DNA from: Methylophilaceae bacterium
GTDB lineage: Bacteria > Pseudomonadota > Gammaproteobacteria > Burkholderiales > Methylophilaceae
Direction: 5' to 3'
Length of the DNA: 64,000 bases
Assembly: GCA_027488395.1 (NCBI GenBank)
Contig: JAIYBT010000013.1
Coordinates: forward strand, 56,917 to 120,916
A model generated the notes under the pieces. It had not been told where the DNA came from. It did no database searches and saw nothing but the letters and a program-made list of their open reading frames with translations. Made by a program: the position numbers and the translations under genes. The first letter of the stretch is position 1. Each line of letters begins with the position of its first letter. This document shows positions 1-8,449 of the stretch, one piece after another.

Positions 1-465
1 GAGACGATTTACCGCGAAATGCGCGGTGCGCGCATCACACTCAACAACTTACTACATTTTTCCGGTGAAAATGCAGGCCTTAACGCCATAGGCCTCAACA
101 TTGCCAGTTATCAAGAAGATCGCCCTAACGCCCCTCAGTTTCGCCTGTATGGCTTAGATTTTTTATTGGCCTTTGATCGCTGGGAGTTGTTAGGCGAGGC
201 GTATACCCGTCAAACGCCACAAGGTAAAGATGCTGGGCATGGCGCCTATTTGCAATCCGCTTACATGATGGTTGATGATTGGTATTGGATCACCCGCGTA
301 GAGACACTCAATGTACCTAACAACGCGGACGCTGATCGCTGGGTACTGGGGGTGACTAAACGCGTCAAGCCAAATCAGTTGCTCAAGTTGGAATTTATTG
401 GCGGCAGCGATGCGTATGAAGAGGTACCGCGCGGTTTTACTGCCTCGTTTGCGGTGATGTTCTGA
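1..465 (+). CDS. Outer-membrane beta-barrel (porin-like) protein, C-terminal part
   Basis: The reading frame is open from base 1, so the gene starts before the window; only the last 154 codons are here. The residues alternate polar and hydrophobic in short stretches rich in Tyr, Trp and Gly, typical of beta-barrel strands, and the protein ends in a terminal Phe (AVMF), the usual signature of an outer-membrane barrel recognised by the BAM complex. The stop TGA overlaps the ATG of the next gene by one base, so the two are translationally coupled. The neighbour is a PstS-like periplasmic protein, which suggests an anion-uptake or anion-sensing pair. The family could not be fixed from the C-terminus alone; phosphate-selective porin-like is a guess. 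Confidence 0.6.
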   Translation, partial: ETIYREMRGARITLNNLLHFSGENAGLNAIGLNIASYQEDRPNAPQFRLYGLDFLLAFDRWELLGEAYTRQTPQGKDAGHGAYLQSAYMMVDDWYWITRVETLNVPNNADADRWVLGVTKRVKPNQLLKLEFIGGSDAYEEVPRGFTASFAVMF

Positions 466-944
466 TGCGTTGCTTATTGAAAATACTTGGGCTAGTGTTG
501 TGTATCACCGTCCAGACTGCAATGGCAGAGGAGCCAGTGATCGCGGTCGTGGTGTCTGCACAATCTGCCTTTACCTTGAGTTTAAATGCCAATGATTTAC
601 CATTGGTATTTTGGCGAAAAAAATTATATTCAGCGCAAGGTAAGGCCTTGCACCCGGCCAATTTGGTTGCAGATCATCCGTTACGTCAACGCTTTTCGCA
701 GCTGGTGTTACATAGCTCACCCAAATCCCAAGTTGGCTACTGGAATGGCTTGTACTTTAACGGGATTCAACCTCCATTTACGCTCCAGTCCGAAGAGGCC
801 ATGCTGCGTTATGTGGCGGACACTGATCACGCAGTCGGGTATATCAATGCTTGCAAAGTGGATGAACGTGTACGCCCTGTACTGTGGGTGACCGCAACCA
901 AAATATGGAGTGAGTCGCCACCACTAAACTGCGACAATCATTGA
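465..944 (+). CDS. Small PstS-like periplasmic substrate-binding domain protein
   Basis: 159 residues with a signal peptide (about 1-21, hydrophobic core LGLVLCITV, cleavage after AMA). The mature part has the layout of the short PBP-like proteins often annotated as phosphate ABC transporter substrate-binding: an early IAVVVS strand, a basic segment around FWRKK, a segment around VGYWNGLYFNG, and a late strand with VGYIN. It is about half the length of a true PstS, so it probably keeps only one lobe. The start overlaps the stop of the upstream barrel gene (ATGA). No transporter permease or ATPase genes follow; the next gene is on the opposite strand. Binding of phosphate is inferred from the family and not shown. 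Confidence 0.6.
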   Translation: MRCLLKILGLVLCITVQTAMAEEPVIAVVVSAQSAFTLSLNANDLPLVFWRKKLYSAQGKALHPANLVADHPLRQRFSQLVLHSSPKSQVGYWNGLYFNGIQPPFTLQSEEAMLRYVADTDHAVGYINACKVDERVRPVLWVTATKIWSESPPLNCDNH

Positions 945-967
945 CGTTTCAGCGTTAGCATGGTGCA

Positions 968-2632
968 TTAAGGGGGTGGCGTTTGCTTGGTATGTGCCTG
1001 TGAACGCACATCAGAATTGGCGTATAACCAACCAAACTTGGCATGACACACTTCTGATTTCAACTCGTATGCGGTCAGCAGTGCGCAAAAGACATCATCA
1101 TGACTCAATGGCGTTGCTTTGTAGGGTTGTACTTGCGACAGTTGATAGTCAAAGTGTTTGCCTAACCACAAGATGGCAGGCACATGGGTTTGTTCTTTAG
1201 GTGCCATCATGTAAGGTGCGGCATGCAAATAAAACCCGTGCTCGCCTAATGACTCCCCATGGTCAGCGACATAGAGCATGGCGGTTTCATAACGATCATC
1301 GTATTTTTTTAGAAACTGAATCACTTTGCTTAAAAAATAGTCCGTGTACAAAATCGCATTGTCGTAGGCGTTATCAATCTCAGTTTGTGAACACTGGGAT
1401 AGATCACTTTTTTGACAAATGGGTTGAAATTGTGCAAACGCTTTTGGATAACGTCGATAGTATTCAGGGCCATGGTTGCCCATTTGATGCAACACAATCA
1501 ATATATCTTGGTTTGCATGTTTAGCCACATGCGCATCCAAACCGCTGAGCATGCCAATATCGCGACATTCGGTATCACACGCTGGATTCAAGGTTGGACT
1601 TTGAAAGTTTTGGTAGGGTAGTCTTACCGCCACGCCTTTGGAATCCGAGTTATTGTCGCGCCACAACACCTCCACCCCTTGCCGATGTAATACATCGAGC
1701 GCATTTTCGGTGCGATGCGCGGTTTCCAGATCAAAGTCTTTGCGACCATAATGTGAAAACATACATGGCACGGAAACCCCGGTCGAAGTCCCGCAAGCGC
1801 TCACGTTTGCGAAACTTACCACGGCTTCTTGACTTAAGCGTGGGTTGGTTAGCCGGTGATAACCGTTAAGAGAAAAACGATCAAATCGGGCAGTTTCACC
1901 CACCACCATAATAATCAGTTCATGTTTGCCACTCGCTTGCATGTGCGTGGCATCACGCGAGATATTGATCATGGTTTTATTGGGTGGACTTGAAAATTGT
2001 TGCGATATAAATTTGATGAGCGAGTAATGGGAAAATGTAGGATTGGCATACATGCGCACCAATTTGTGCTCGCGAATAAAGCTGGCATAACCCGCAGTAT
2101 TAGGCAATACGCATAGGAGCAATACCAACAGCAAAGCCATGATGTGAAACAGTCTGAATTGAAAGCGATCTCGTGCAAAACAAGCTGCAGGGGCTTTAAA
2201 CAATAGCCAAAGCGCGGGTAGAACGCCCGCAAGCCCGACAAAGCGTACCATTTCCCATGACATTAACCCCACCATTTCTTGACGGTCGGTGTGCATCACG
2301 TTGTGCATCATCACCGTATCAATAATGATCCCGTAGGTGTGCATATAAAATCCTGTCAGTGCACTTGAAAAAATGATCACTGCAAGTAACCAGCGGGAAA
2401 ATGGCCCATGTGCGATCAGTAACAGCCATATCATGGTGACGCAGGTAAAAAACAGACACACACTGAACAACAATCCTGTCTGTGGCCCTTGCCAGGGAAA
2501 TAACAAGTTGAGTTGTTTGAGCAATGCCTGATTATCAAACACCATCAACCATAAGGTGACTATCCATAACAGTCGGATTTGTGGGCTAAACCAAGTTTGA
2601 AAAAATGTACTCAGGCGGGAAAACAATGTCAT
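968..2632 (-). CDS. eptA: Lipid A phosphoethanolamine transferase (EptA family)
   Basis: 554 residues. Transfers phosphoethanolamine from phosphatidylethanolamine to lipid A phosphate on the periplasmic face of the inner membrane. The N-terminal 180 residues hold about five membrane helices; the rest is a sulfatase-fold catalytic domain. Visible catalytic features are GETAR (Glu246), the nucleophile region CGTSTGVSVPC (Thr284, with Cys280 and Cys290 ten apart), GNHGPEY (His387), and ADHGESLGEH (Asp457, His458, His465). The pairs C280/C290, C352/C356 and C406/C414 fit the three disulfides known in this family. The stop-proximal gene order is PAP2 then eptA, overlapping by four bases (ATGA), so they are co-translated. 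Enzymes of this family can lower sensitivity to cationic peptides; whether this one does is inference. Confidence 0.9.
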   Translation of the reverse strand: MTLFSRLSTFFQTWFSPQIRLLWIVTLWLMVFDNQALLKQLNLLFPWQGPQTGLLFSVCLFFTCVTMIWLLLIAHGPFSRWLLAVIIFSSALTGFYMHTYGIIIDTVMMHNVMHTDRQEMVGLMSWEMVRFVGLAGVLPALWLLFKAPAACFARDRFQFRLFHIMALLLVLLLCVLPNTAGYASFIREHKLVRMYANPTFSHYSLIKFISQQFSSPPNKTMINISRDATHMQASGKHELIIMVVGETARFDRFSLNGYHRLTNPRLSQEAVVSFANVSACGTSTGVSVPCMFSHYGRKDFDLETAHRTENALDVLHRQGVEVLWRDNNSDSKGVAVRLPYQNFQSPTLNPACDTECRDIGMLSGLDAHVAKHANQDILIVLHQMGNHGPEYYRRYPKAFAQFQPICQKSDLSQCSQTEIDNAYDNAILYTDYFLSKVIQFLKKYDDRYETAMLYVADHGESLGEHGFYLHAAPYMMAPKEQTHVPAILWLGKHFDYQLSQVQPYKATPLSHDDVFCALLTAYELKSEVCHAKFGWLYANSDVRSQAHTKQTPPP

Positions 2633-3354
2633 AAACGTGCTTTACTAAAAGTGAAGATGCAAACTAACAAGGCACTCACGATCCACATCGAAGTGAGTGT
2701 ATGCGATAAAAAATGGGCGCCGCGTACTTGTTGGGCGATGCCTAACGCTGCGCCGAGCGAAAGGCCGAGCAACCATACACGCCATGCGCGACGCGGGGCA
2801 TGTGGTAAAAAAAACAAACAAAAACCACTCAACCATAGCGCGGTGGTGGCGTGACCTGCGGGAAAACAATGTCCCGCAAGACCGTGCCCATGCCAAATAA
2901 AACTCGGCGCCCAAGGCTGATTACCGCCATAACGTGATAACGCCCAAGGACAAGCGTGCGGCATCACACTTTTTAAGAGAGACACCAATGCGCTATTGAC
3001 CAACCCCAAAGCCAATACCCAGCCCAAGGCATGCCGCTGCTGTGGCAGTAAGTCGTAGCGGCGTAAGCCGATTGGCAACCACTGGCGTGGGTACAGCCAC
3101 AGCGCAAGCATCAGGCAAAGCCACGCGATTAATACGTGCTTCACGCCTTCGTGCATCACCGACACCAAAAAATAAGCATGCTGATAACGAAACAGATGCC
3201 GTTGCCAATCAAATACGGCATCCGCCAACTGTAGATCTAACGGGGTAAGGTTGGCTTCAACCACAATCGCCACCGCTGCAACGCATAGCCAACCCCACAG
3301 TTGCAATAGCACCGACGTGGAAACCCATGCTTGCTTGTGGGGGCTGCTATTCAT
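2629..3354 (-). CDS. PAP2-family membrane phosphatase
   Basis: Membrane protein of 241 residues from the ATG at 3354, preceded by GGTGA six bases upstream; an upstream ATG (3366) and TTG (3384) are also in frame but lack a better ribosome site. It carries the acid-phosphatase signature in relaxed form: KSVMPHACPW for motif 1, CFPAGHATTA for motif 2 (His general acid/base), and QQVRGAHFLSH for motif 3 (Arg and nucleophilic His). Several hydrophobic segments span the protein. Family members dephosphorylate undecaprenyl diphosphate or lipid phosphates at the periplasmic face. Being coupled to eptA by a four-base overlap suggests a joint role in lipid A phosphate modification, for example an LpxT-like or lipid A phosphatase-like step. 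The precise substrate is unknown. Confidence 0.8.
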   Translation of the reverse strand: MNSSPHKQAWVSTSVLLQLWGWLCVAAVAIVVEANLTPLDLQLADAVFDWQRHLFRYQHAYFLVSVMHEGVKHVLIAWLCLMLALWLYPRQWLPIGLRRYDLLPQQRHALGWVLALGLVNSALVSLLKSVMPHACPWALSRYGGNQPWAPSFIWHGHGLAGHCFPAGHATTALWLSGFCLFFLPHAPRRAWRVWLLGLSLGAALGIAQQVRGAHFLSHTLTSMWIVSALLVCIFTFSKARL

Positions 3355-3765
3355 ATTAATCACCATGGGCTGATGGGGGCGCAATTCCGCCCTGCAGTCG
3401 TTAGCATCAGTTGCATATCGATGAGATGCGTGCGACGCCTGGTTGATAACAGCATGTCATGATCCGTGACTAACATGGTGGAGTACTCAGCAAACCATGT
3501 GCCGACATAGGTGTTTTTCTGTATTTGAAGGCCTAAGTGGATGAATCTAAAAGAACTATCTTCGCGTTTTTGTTTCGATGCTTATGTGCGTTAACCCACC
3601 TAACCTGCAAAAAATGCACAATCTGTCCTCACCGAACCAGAAGAAGGATGCAAGATTTGCATATCTTGTTAGCAGATGTGTGCTTAAGTGTATGATTTTA
3701 AGTGACTATTTTTTTGGCATGGGCATTGCAATAGATGGCTAACAGCACTTTAAAGGGTTTTTGGC
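3355..3765. other. Gene-free stretch between divergent operons
   Basis: About 410 bases without a convincing gene. It must contain promoters for the leftward PAP2-eptA pair and for the rightward four-gene operon. The best core element seen for the rightward operon is TATGAT at 3691-3696, with TTGTTA at 3666-3671, but the 19-base spacer is long, so this is only a weak candidate. No terminator-like hairpin is needed here because the flanking genes are divergent. Confidence 0.4.
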
Positions 3766-4404
3766 ATGCTTACTGGTGAAACAACAGAATCTTTCTATAC
3801 CGCATCCACCGCGTATCAATTGCGCGAATTTGCCCAAGCAAAACGTTATCAAGTCAATGAGATCACTGCACATGTCGTGCCGGTGACTGCAACCTGTCGA
3901 TTAGAAGTCGAGCGATTTATTGCAGCTGTTTTTCATCAGGTGTATGGCGCAACCATCACGCACTTTATGCCTGAGCTGGTTGCGTTGCGTGATCAACACG
4001 GTATTTTGGTCGCCGCCTTTGGTTTGCGCCATGCGTCAGACGAACACTTATTTTTAGAGCAATATATTGATGAACCGATTGAGGTCCTTATGCGCCGTCA
4101 ATTAGGGCGCGCAGTGACAAGACAAGACATCACATGTATTGGTAATCTCGCGGTGGCCAATCCTCGCAATGCGGGGGTGTTGATTGCACACATTATCCAA
4201 CATAGCTTAGAAATAGGCATTGCTTGGGGGGTCGCTACCGCCCATCACTCCTTACAAAATGGATTGATTAAAGCGGGACGCGACATTACGCCGTTAGCTA
4301 CCGCCCATCCAGACCGGCTCGCGCCTGAAGAAGCGGCACGTTGGGGTAGCTACTATCGGCATACGCCTCAAATTGTCGCCATTCGCGGTATCGCAGAAGC
4401 ATAA
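3766..4404 (+). CDS. 'Thermostable hemolysin' family protein, acyltransferase-like
   Basis: 212 residues. The family name is historical; the sequence has no signal peptide or membrane segment and is not a plausible secreted pore former. Typical family motifs are FLEQYIDEPIE (about residues 96-106) and an IGNLAVANPRNAGVLI segment (about 129-144), which in position resembles the cofactor-binding strand and loop of GNAT and LuxI-type acyltransferases. It is the first gene of a tight operon with an AMP-dependent ligase (6 bases downstream), a heme-oxygenase-like diiron protein and an SDR. The context points to an enzyme of small-molecule synthesis, perhaps transferring an acyl group made by the ligase. 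Family assignment is from motif recognition; the reaction is inference. Confidence 0.75.
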   Translation: MLTGETTESFYTASTAYQLREFAQAKRYQVNEITAHVVPVTATCRLEVERFIAAVFHQVYGATITHFMPELVALRDQHGILVAAFGLRHASDEHLFLEQYIDEPIEVLMRRQLGRAVTRQDITCIGNLAVANPRNAGVLIAHIIQHSLEIGIAWGVATAHHSLQNGLIKAGRDITPLATAHPDRLAPEEAARWGSYYRHTPQIVAIRGIAEA

Positions 4405-4410
4405 AACAGG

Positions 4411-5922
4411 ATGCTTCACTTGATCGATGCCATTGCTGCACACGCGCTTGCGACTCCGCATGCGATTGCCTTGCAAGGGGATACCACAGCATTAAACTAC
4501 GCACAATTGCAAGCTGCCATCCATGCACAAATGACGCAACTACGCGCGTTTGCGCCCGTCGCCAGCATTGCACTTGCAGTGGATAACAGCCCAGCTTGGG
4601 TGGTACAAGATGTCGCCGCACTAGCATTATCTATCCCGCTGGTGCCGATTCCCGCTTTTTTTAGCCCAGCACAAAAATTGCACACCTTGCGTGATGCGGG
4701 GGTGAATGTGTTGTGTACCGACCAAGCTGAGGATTGGCAAACGTTGTGTCCATCAATAACACCGTTAGCAACCACCACCATTGCAGGCAAAATCCTCTAT
4801 TTTTTTCAGATATCGGCTGCGCTGACTGCGCCGAATGCTGCCAAAATTACCTACACCTCCGGCACCACGGGTCAACCCAAAGGCGTTTGTTTAAGGGTTG
4901 ACGCCATGATGCAAGTGGCACACGCCATTCAACAGAGCACTGAACAAACAGCTCAAGATCGACATTTTTGTGTATTGCCATTAGCGACCTTGCTCGAAAA
5001 CGTGGCTGGCGTCTACGCGAGCTTGCTGGCAGGTGCTGAGCTGGTGGTGTGGTCTTGCGCGCGCGTCGGTTTTTTGGGCAGTCGGTTTGATATCCATAGC
5101 TTCATCACTGGTTTGGCGACCACCAAAGCGACCACTGCTATTTTAATTCCTGAGCTGGCACAAGCGTTGGTCGCCAGCGTCACTATGCAATCCACACCGT
5201 TACCTGCCTTACGTTTTTTAGCGGTGGGAGGTGCAAAAGTAAACCCTAATTTATTGCGCCAAGCGCATGCACTAGGATTGCCACTGTATGAAGGGTATGG
5301 GTTATCAGAAAGTGCATCGGTAGTTACCCTCAATACCCCCGCACACCACCGCATCGGCAGTATTGGCAAACCGCTACCACATATTCAAATAAGGGTCGAC
5401 GACGCGGGTGAGCTATGGATCAAAGGCGCGCTATTGTCTGGTTACACCTACCCTACGGGCATGGTGTTGCCTAATCTAGATGCGGAGGGCTTTGTTGCCA
5501 CAGGCGATTTAGGCTACCAAGATGCAGATGGTTTTTGGTATTTGCATGGCCGCAAGAAAAACGTATTTATTACCTCGTTTGGACGCAATGTATCGCCAGA
5601 GTGGGTAGAAAGTGAACTGACCCATCATGCTCTGATTGCGCAAGCATGCGTGTTTGGCGAAGCACAACCGAGGAATACTGCGGTGCTGGTATTGCGCCTA
5701 CCTGCCTTGGACGCGGCTGTGGCTGCTGCCATTGCCGAGATCAATCATCATTTGCCCGATTATGCGCGGGTGGGGCGCTGGCTGGTGGCTACCAGCCCAT
5801 TTTCGCCGCTGAACGGTCAGCTCACCGCAAACGGTCGCTTAAAACGTGACGTCATTTGGCAACATTATCAACCCGCTATTGAGGCGCTCCCGCCGATGGC
5901 AATGCATGAAGGAATTGTATGA
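4411..5922 (+). CDS. AMP-dependent acyl-CoA synthetase/ligase
   Basis: 503 residues of the ANL superfamily. The P-loop-like adenylate motif YTSGTTGQPKG lies at residues 148-158, GYGLSESA is the A5-type motif, and GDLGYQDADGFWYLHGRKKNVFI contains the conserved Asp and the hinge to the C-terminal subdomain. These enzymes activate a carboxylic acid as an acyl-adenylate and usually pass it to CoA or a carrier. At about 500 residues it is shorter than the typical long-chain acyl-CoA synthetase. The last codons overlap the start of the next gene by four bases (ATGA). Its place between an acyltransferase-like protein and a diiron oxidase suggests it supplies the activated acyl substrate of the pathway. 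Substrate chain length cannot be read from the sequence. Confidence 0.85.
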   Translation: MLHLIDAIAAHALATPHAIALQGDTTALNYAQLQAAIHAQMTQLRAFAPVASIALAVDNSPAWVVQDVAALALSIPLVPIPAFFSPAQKLHTLRDAGVNVLCTDQAEDWQTLCPSITPLATTTIAGKILYFFQISAALTAPNAAKITYTSGTTGQPKGVCLRVDAMMQVAHAIQQSTEQTAQDRHFCVLPLATLLENVAGVYASLLAGAELVVWSCARVGFLGSRFDIHSFITGLATTKATTAILIPELAQALVASVTMQSTPLPALRFLAVGGAKVNPNLLRQAHALGLPLYEGYGLSESASVVTLNTPAHHRIGSIGKPLPHIQIRVDDAGELWIKGALLSGYTYPTGMVLPNLDAEGFVATGDLGYQDADGFWYLHGRKKNVFITSFGRNVSPEWVESELTHHALIAQACVFGEAQPRNTAVLVLRLPALDAAVAAAIAEINHHLPDYARVGRWLVATSPFSPLNGQLTANGRLKRDVIWQHYQPAIEALPPMAMHEGIV

Positions 5923-6590
5923 CTTTTTATCAAACATTGATGGACGCTACCCAACAAGAGCGTCAGACGCTGATGTCGCTTCCGTTGATTGTGCAGGGCG
6001 CACAAGGCAACATCCGCTTAGAGACCTATCGCGCATTTTTAACGCAAGCGTATCACCATGTGAAACACACCACACCTTTGCTAATGGCATGTGGGGGACG
6101 GTTAACCGGTGAATATGAGTGGCTGCGGACAGCCATTGGCGAATATATTGAAGAGGAAATGGGTCACCAAGAATGGGTACTCAACGATATTGCAGTATGT
6201 GGTGGCGATAAAGAGGCTGTGCGCCACAGCTTGACCGAGGACACTGCCGCCAGCCATGCCACTGAACTGATGGTTGCTTATGCTTACCATATGATAGATC
6301 GCGTGAATCCATTAGGCTTCTTTGGCATGGTGTTGGTGTTAGAGGGCACCAGTACGACGGTGGCTACTCAAGCAGGCGAAACCTTGATGAAATCATTAAA
6401 TTTACCGAAAAAAGCCTTTAGTTATTTGCTATCACATGGCGCTTTAGATCTCAGCCATGTCACGTTTTATGAAGGCTTGATGAATCGCATCACAAACCCT
6501 GCAGATCAAGCCATCGTGGTACATGCTGCTAAACGGTTTTATCGCTTATACGGCGATGTTTTTCGGCATGTCGCTGAAAAAACCATGTAA
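5919..6590 (+). CDS. Heme-oxygenase-like diiron oxidase (TenA-like fold)
   Basis: 223 residues, all helical in character. Candidate metal ligands are Glu80 and His83 (EMGH), Glu142 (VLEGTS), His173, Asp177 and His180 (HGALDLSH). This E..H / E / HxxxDxxH pattern is that of heme-oxygenase-like diiron oxidases such as CADD and UndA, which cleave C-C or hydroxylate substrates using O2. It is not a good thiaminase II: the only cysteines are at 58 and 94, away from the usual catalytic position. The start overlaps the ligase stop (ATGA) behind GAAGGA. In this operon it probably oxidises an acyl-derived intermediate; product and substrate are unknown. Confidence 0.8.
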   Translation: MTFYQTLMDATQQERQTLMSLPLIVQGAQGNIRLETYRAFLTQAYHHVKHTTPLLMACGGRLTGEYEWLRTAIGEYIEEEMGHQEWVLNDIAVCGGDKEAVRHSLTEDTAASHATELMVAYAYHMIDRVNPLGFFGMVLVLEGTSTTVATQAGETLMKSLNLPKKAFSYLLSHGALDLSHVTFYEGLMNRITNPADQAIVVHAAKRFYRLYGDVFRHVAEKTM

Positions 6591-6622
6591 TCTCATGACA
6601 CATTGAATCAGCGGGGAACAGC

Positions 6623-7414
6623 ATGCAATTACAAGCACAACATGTGGTGTTAACGGGCGCAACGGGCGGCTTAGGTCGCATATTAGCGTTGCAGTTGGCG
6701 GCAAAAGGCGCAGTGGTAGGGTTGGTCGGACGGGATCACGGCAAATTAACGCAACTCGCCCAAGAAATCACGCAGGCAGGCGGCAAAGCACACGTGTTAT
6801 TGGTTGATTTTTCCGCCGACCACATGGCTACCAGTTTGTTGAAAGATGCGTTGGCGGCGATGGGGCATGTAGATGTGTTGATCAATAACGCTGGCGTCAT
6901 CGAGTTTGTTGCGTTTGAGACACAAACAGATGCGGCAATTGCTAACATCATGCATACCAATGTGATTGCAACCTTGCAATTAAGTCGTGCGTTTGTGGGT
7001 TATTTTTTACAGCGCGAGCGCGGACATTTAGTATTGGTGGGCTCGATATTTGGCAGCCTCGGTTTTCCACATTTTGCGACGTATTGTGCAAGTAAATTTG
7101 CTGTACATGGCTTTAGCCAAGCCTTGCGTCGTGAATTGGTCGACACGCCGATTGGCATCACCTATGTGGCACCACGTGCGATTGCAACCGCCATGAATGA
7201 CGACCGTACCAATGCCATGTGGCAAGCCTCCGATCAAGCAGTGGATGCGCCAGATAAGGTGGCGACTGCGATTGTGCGCGCGCTAGAAAAAGAGCAGCAA
7301 GAATGTTTTATTGGCCAGCCTCAAACCTTTTTTGCCTGGCTGAATGGATTTGCGCCCACATGGGTGAACCTTGGCTTGAAAAAACAGGCGGCCATCGGTC
7401 AGCGCTATTTGTAG
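6623..7414 (+). CDS. Short-chain dehydrogenase/reductase (SDR)
   Basis: 263 residues of the classical SDR type. TGATGGLG at residues 11-18 binds the dinucleotide, NNAG is at 88-91, and Ser141 with Tyr154-x3-Lys158 forms the catalytic set. A GGGGAA ribosome site lies upstream of the ATG. It is the last gene of the four-gene operon, 32 bases after the diiron protein, and ends 6 bases before a convergent gene. NADP preference is suggested by Arg38 after the second strand (VGRD). Its likely role is a reduction or oxidation of the acyl-derived product made by the preceding enzymes; this is inferred from context. Confidence 0.85.
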   Translation: MQLQAQHVVLTGATGGLGRILALQLAAKGAVVGLVGRDHGKLTQLAQEITQAGGKAHVLLVDFSADHMATSLLKDALAAMGHVDVLINNAGVIEFVAFETQTDAAIANIMHTNVIATLQLSRAFVGYFLQRERGHLVLVGSIFGSLGFPHFATYCASKFAVHGFSQALRRELVDTPIGITYVAPRAIATAMNDDRTNAMWQASDQAVDAPDKVATAIVRALEKEQQECFIGQPQTFFAWLNGFAPTWVNLGLKKQAAIGQRYL

Positions 7415-7420
7415 CGGGTG

Positions 7421-8350
7421 TTACTCCCACTCAAGTTGCGGGTAGACGGTATTGACGTTGCGTCGATTGGCAATATCAAACAGCAACCAACGCTCGCGTT
7501 CACTTTGCGCTGCCGTTTCCATGGTGTTTTCCATGCTGATGCCTTTTTTTATACTCATCCTGACATCCGCAAGTAACGCTCGGTCATAGCGTAACGCATT
7601 GCCAATGATACTGGCTTGATCGCGACTTTCTTTGCCATGTCCTGGCACAATTTGACTAAATTGTTGTTGATTCAAGTGTTCTAGAACCGCGATCAAGCCG
7701 TTGAGATCACTCTCAATCACAGGGGTACGCTCAGCAAAAATGAGGTCGCCTGCAAATAAGGTGTTGGTTTTATCATCCACAACACTGATATCTGTTTGGG
7801 TATGCGCCATGGGGTGGGCTTGTACAGTGAGGGTGCGGCCACCTAAGTCTAACGTTAACTGCGTCTGTACGGCCTGCGTTGGCACGATGGTGAGGCTATC
7901 CGTGCCGTCTGCGCCTAACAGGCGTTGATTGAGTTTTTCATATTGGGCTTGGCGAGTCAGCATTTGCTTGGCTAACTTGTCATGGCCAATAAATTCGGGA
8001 TGCTCTCCGACAAAGGCAGCATTGCCATAGGTATGGTCTGGGTGAACATGGGTGTTGATGACATAACGAACCGGCAGCGCGGTGAGGCGGCGTATGGCTG
8101 CGAGCAACTGCATCCCCGTGCGCTTGCTGCCGCCCGTGTCGATGACGGCTACCCCCGTATTGCCAATTATCACACTTAAATTGCAAATATCGCCTTGGTA
8201 GCCATCATCAATATCTAAATGCTGGCCATGGTGGACGTACACACCCTCCGCAATTGTGCTTAATTCAAATGATGTTTGCGCAAGTTCGGCGGAAACGCCC
8301 ATGCTAGTGCAAACAAGTCCAAGGCAGAGCAGGCTAATTTTTGATAACAT
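7421..8350 (-). CDS. Periplasmic metallo-beta-lactamase-fold Zn hydrolase, quinoprotein-associated type
   Basis: 309 residues with a signal peptide (about 1-21). The Zn-binding motif THVHPDH gives His101, His103, Asp105 and His106; the remaining ligands are His183, Asp202 and His238, so the binuclear site is complete. The segment YGNAAFVGEHPEFIGHDKL and the overall length match SoxH-related hydrolases known as 'quinoprotein relay system zinc metallohydrolase', which occur with PQQ-dependent dehydrogenases. The substrate of that group is not established. It is divergent from a cytochrome b561 gene, 99 bases away. The same window carries the SoxYZ-like carrier and pqqA of the same predicted system, which supports the assignment. 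A generic periplasmic MBL hydrolase is the alternative. Confidence 0.75.
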   Translation of the reverse strand: MLSKISLLCLGLVCTSMGVSAELAQTSFELSTIAEGVYVHHGQHLDIDDGYQGDICNLSVIIGNTGVAVIDTGGSKRTGMQLLAAIRRLTALPVRYVINTHVHPDHTYGNAAFVGEHPEFIGHDKLAKQMLTRQAQYEKLNQRLLGADGTDSLTIVPTQAVQTQLTLDLGGRTLTVQAHPMAHTQTDISVVDDKTNTLFAGDLIFAERTPVIESDLNGLIAVLEHLNQQQFSQIVPGHGKESRDQASIIGNALRYDRALLADVRMSIKKGISMENTMETAAQSERERWLLFDIANRRNVNTVYPQLEWE

Positions 8351-8449
8351 GGGGGTACATCCAGATGGAATGTTGCTATCATAAACGGATTATAAAAATT
8401 GACCATGTGACTGCGGTCACCCCGTCAAACACCATTTACAGGAGATTGC

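Noticed and set aside
968..2632. Mobile colistin-resistance type gene
   Set aside because: The protein is in the EptA family, but there is no insertion sequence or plasmid marker; it sits in a chromosomal pair with a PAP2 gene.
3766..4404. A true hemolysin toxin
   Set aside because: No signal peptide, membrane segment or secretion partner; cytosolic enzymes follow in the same operon.
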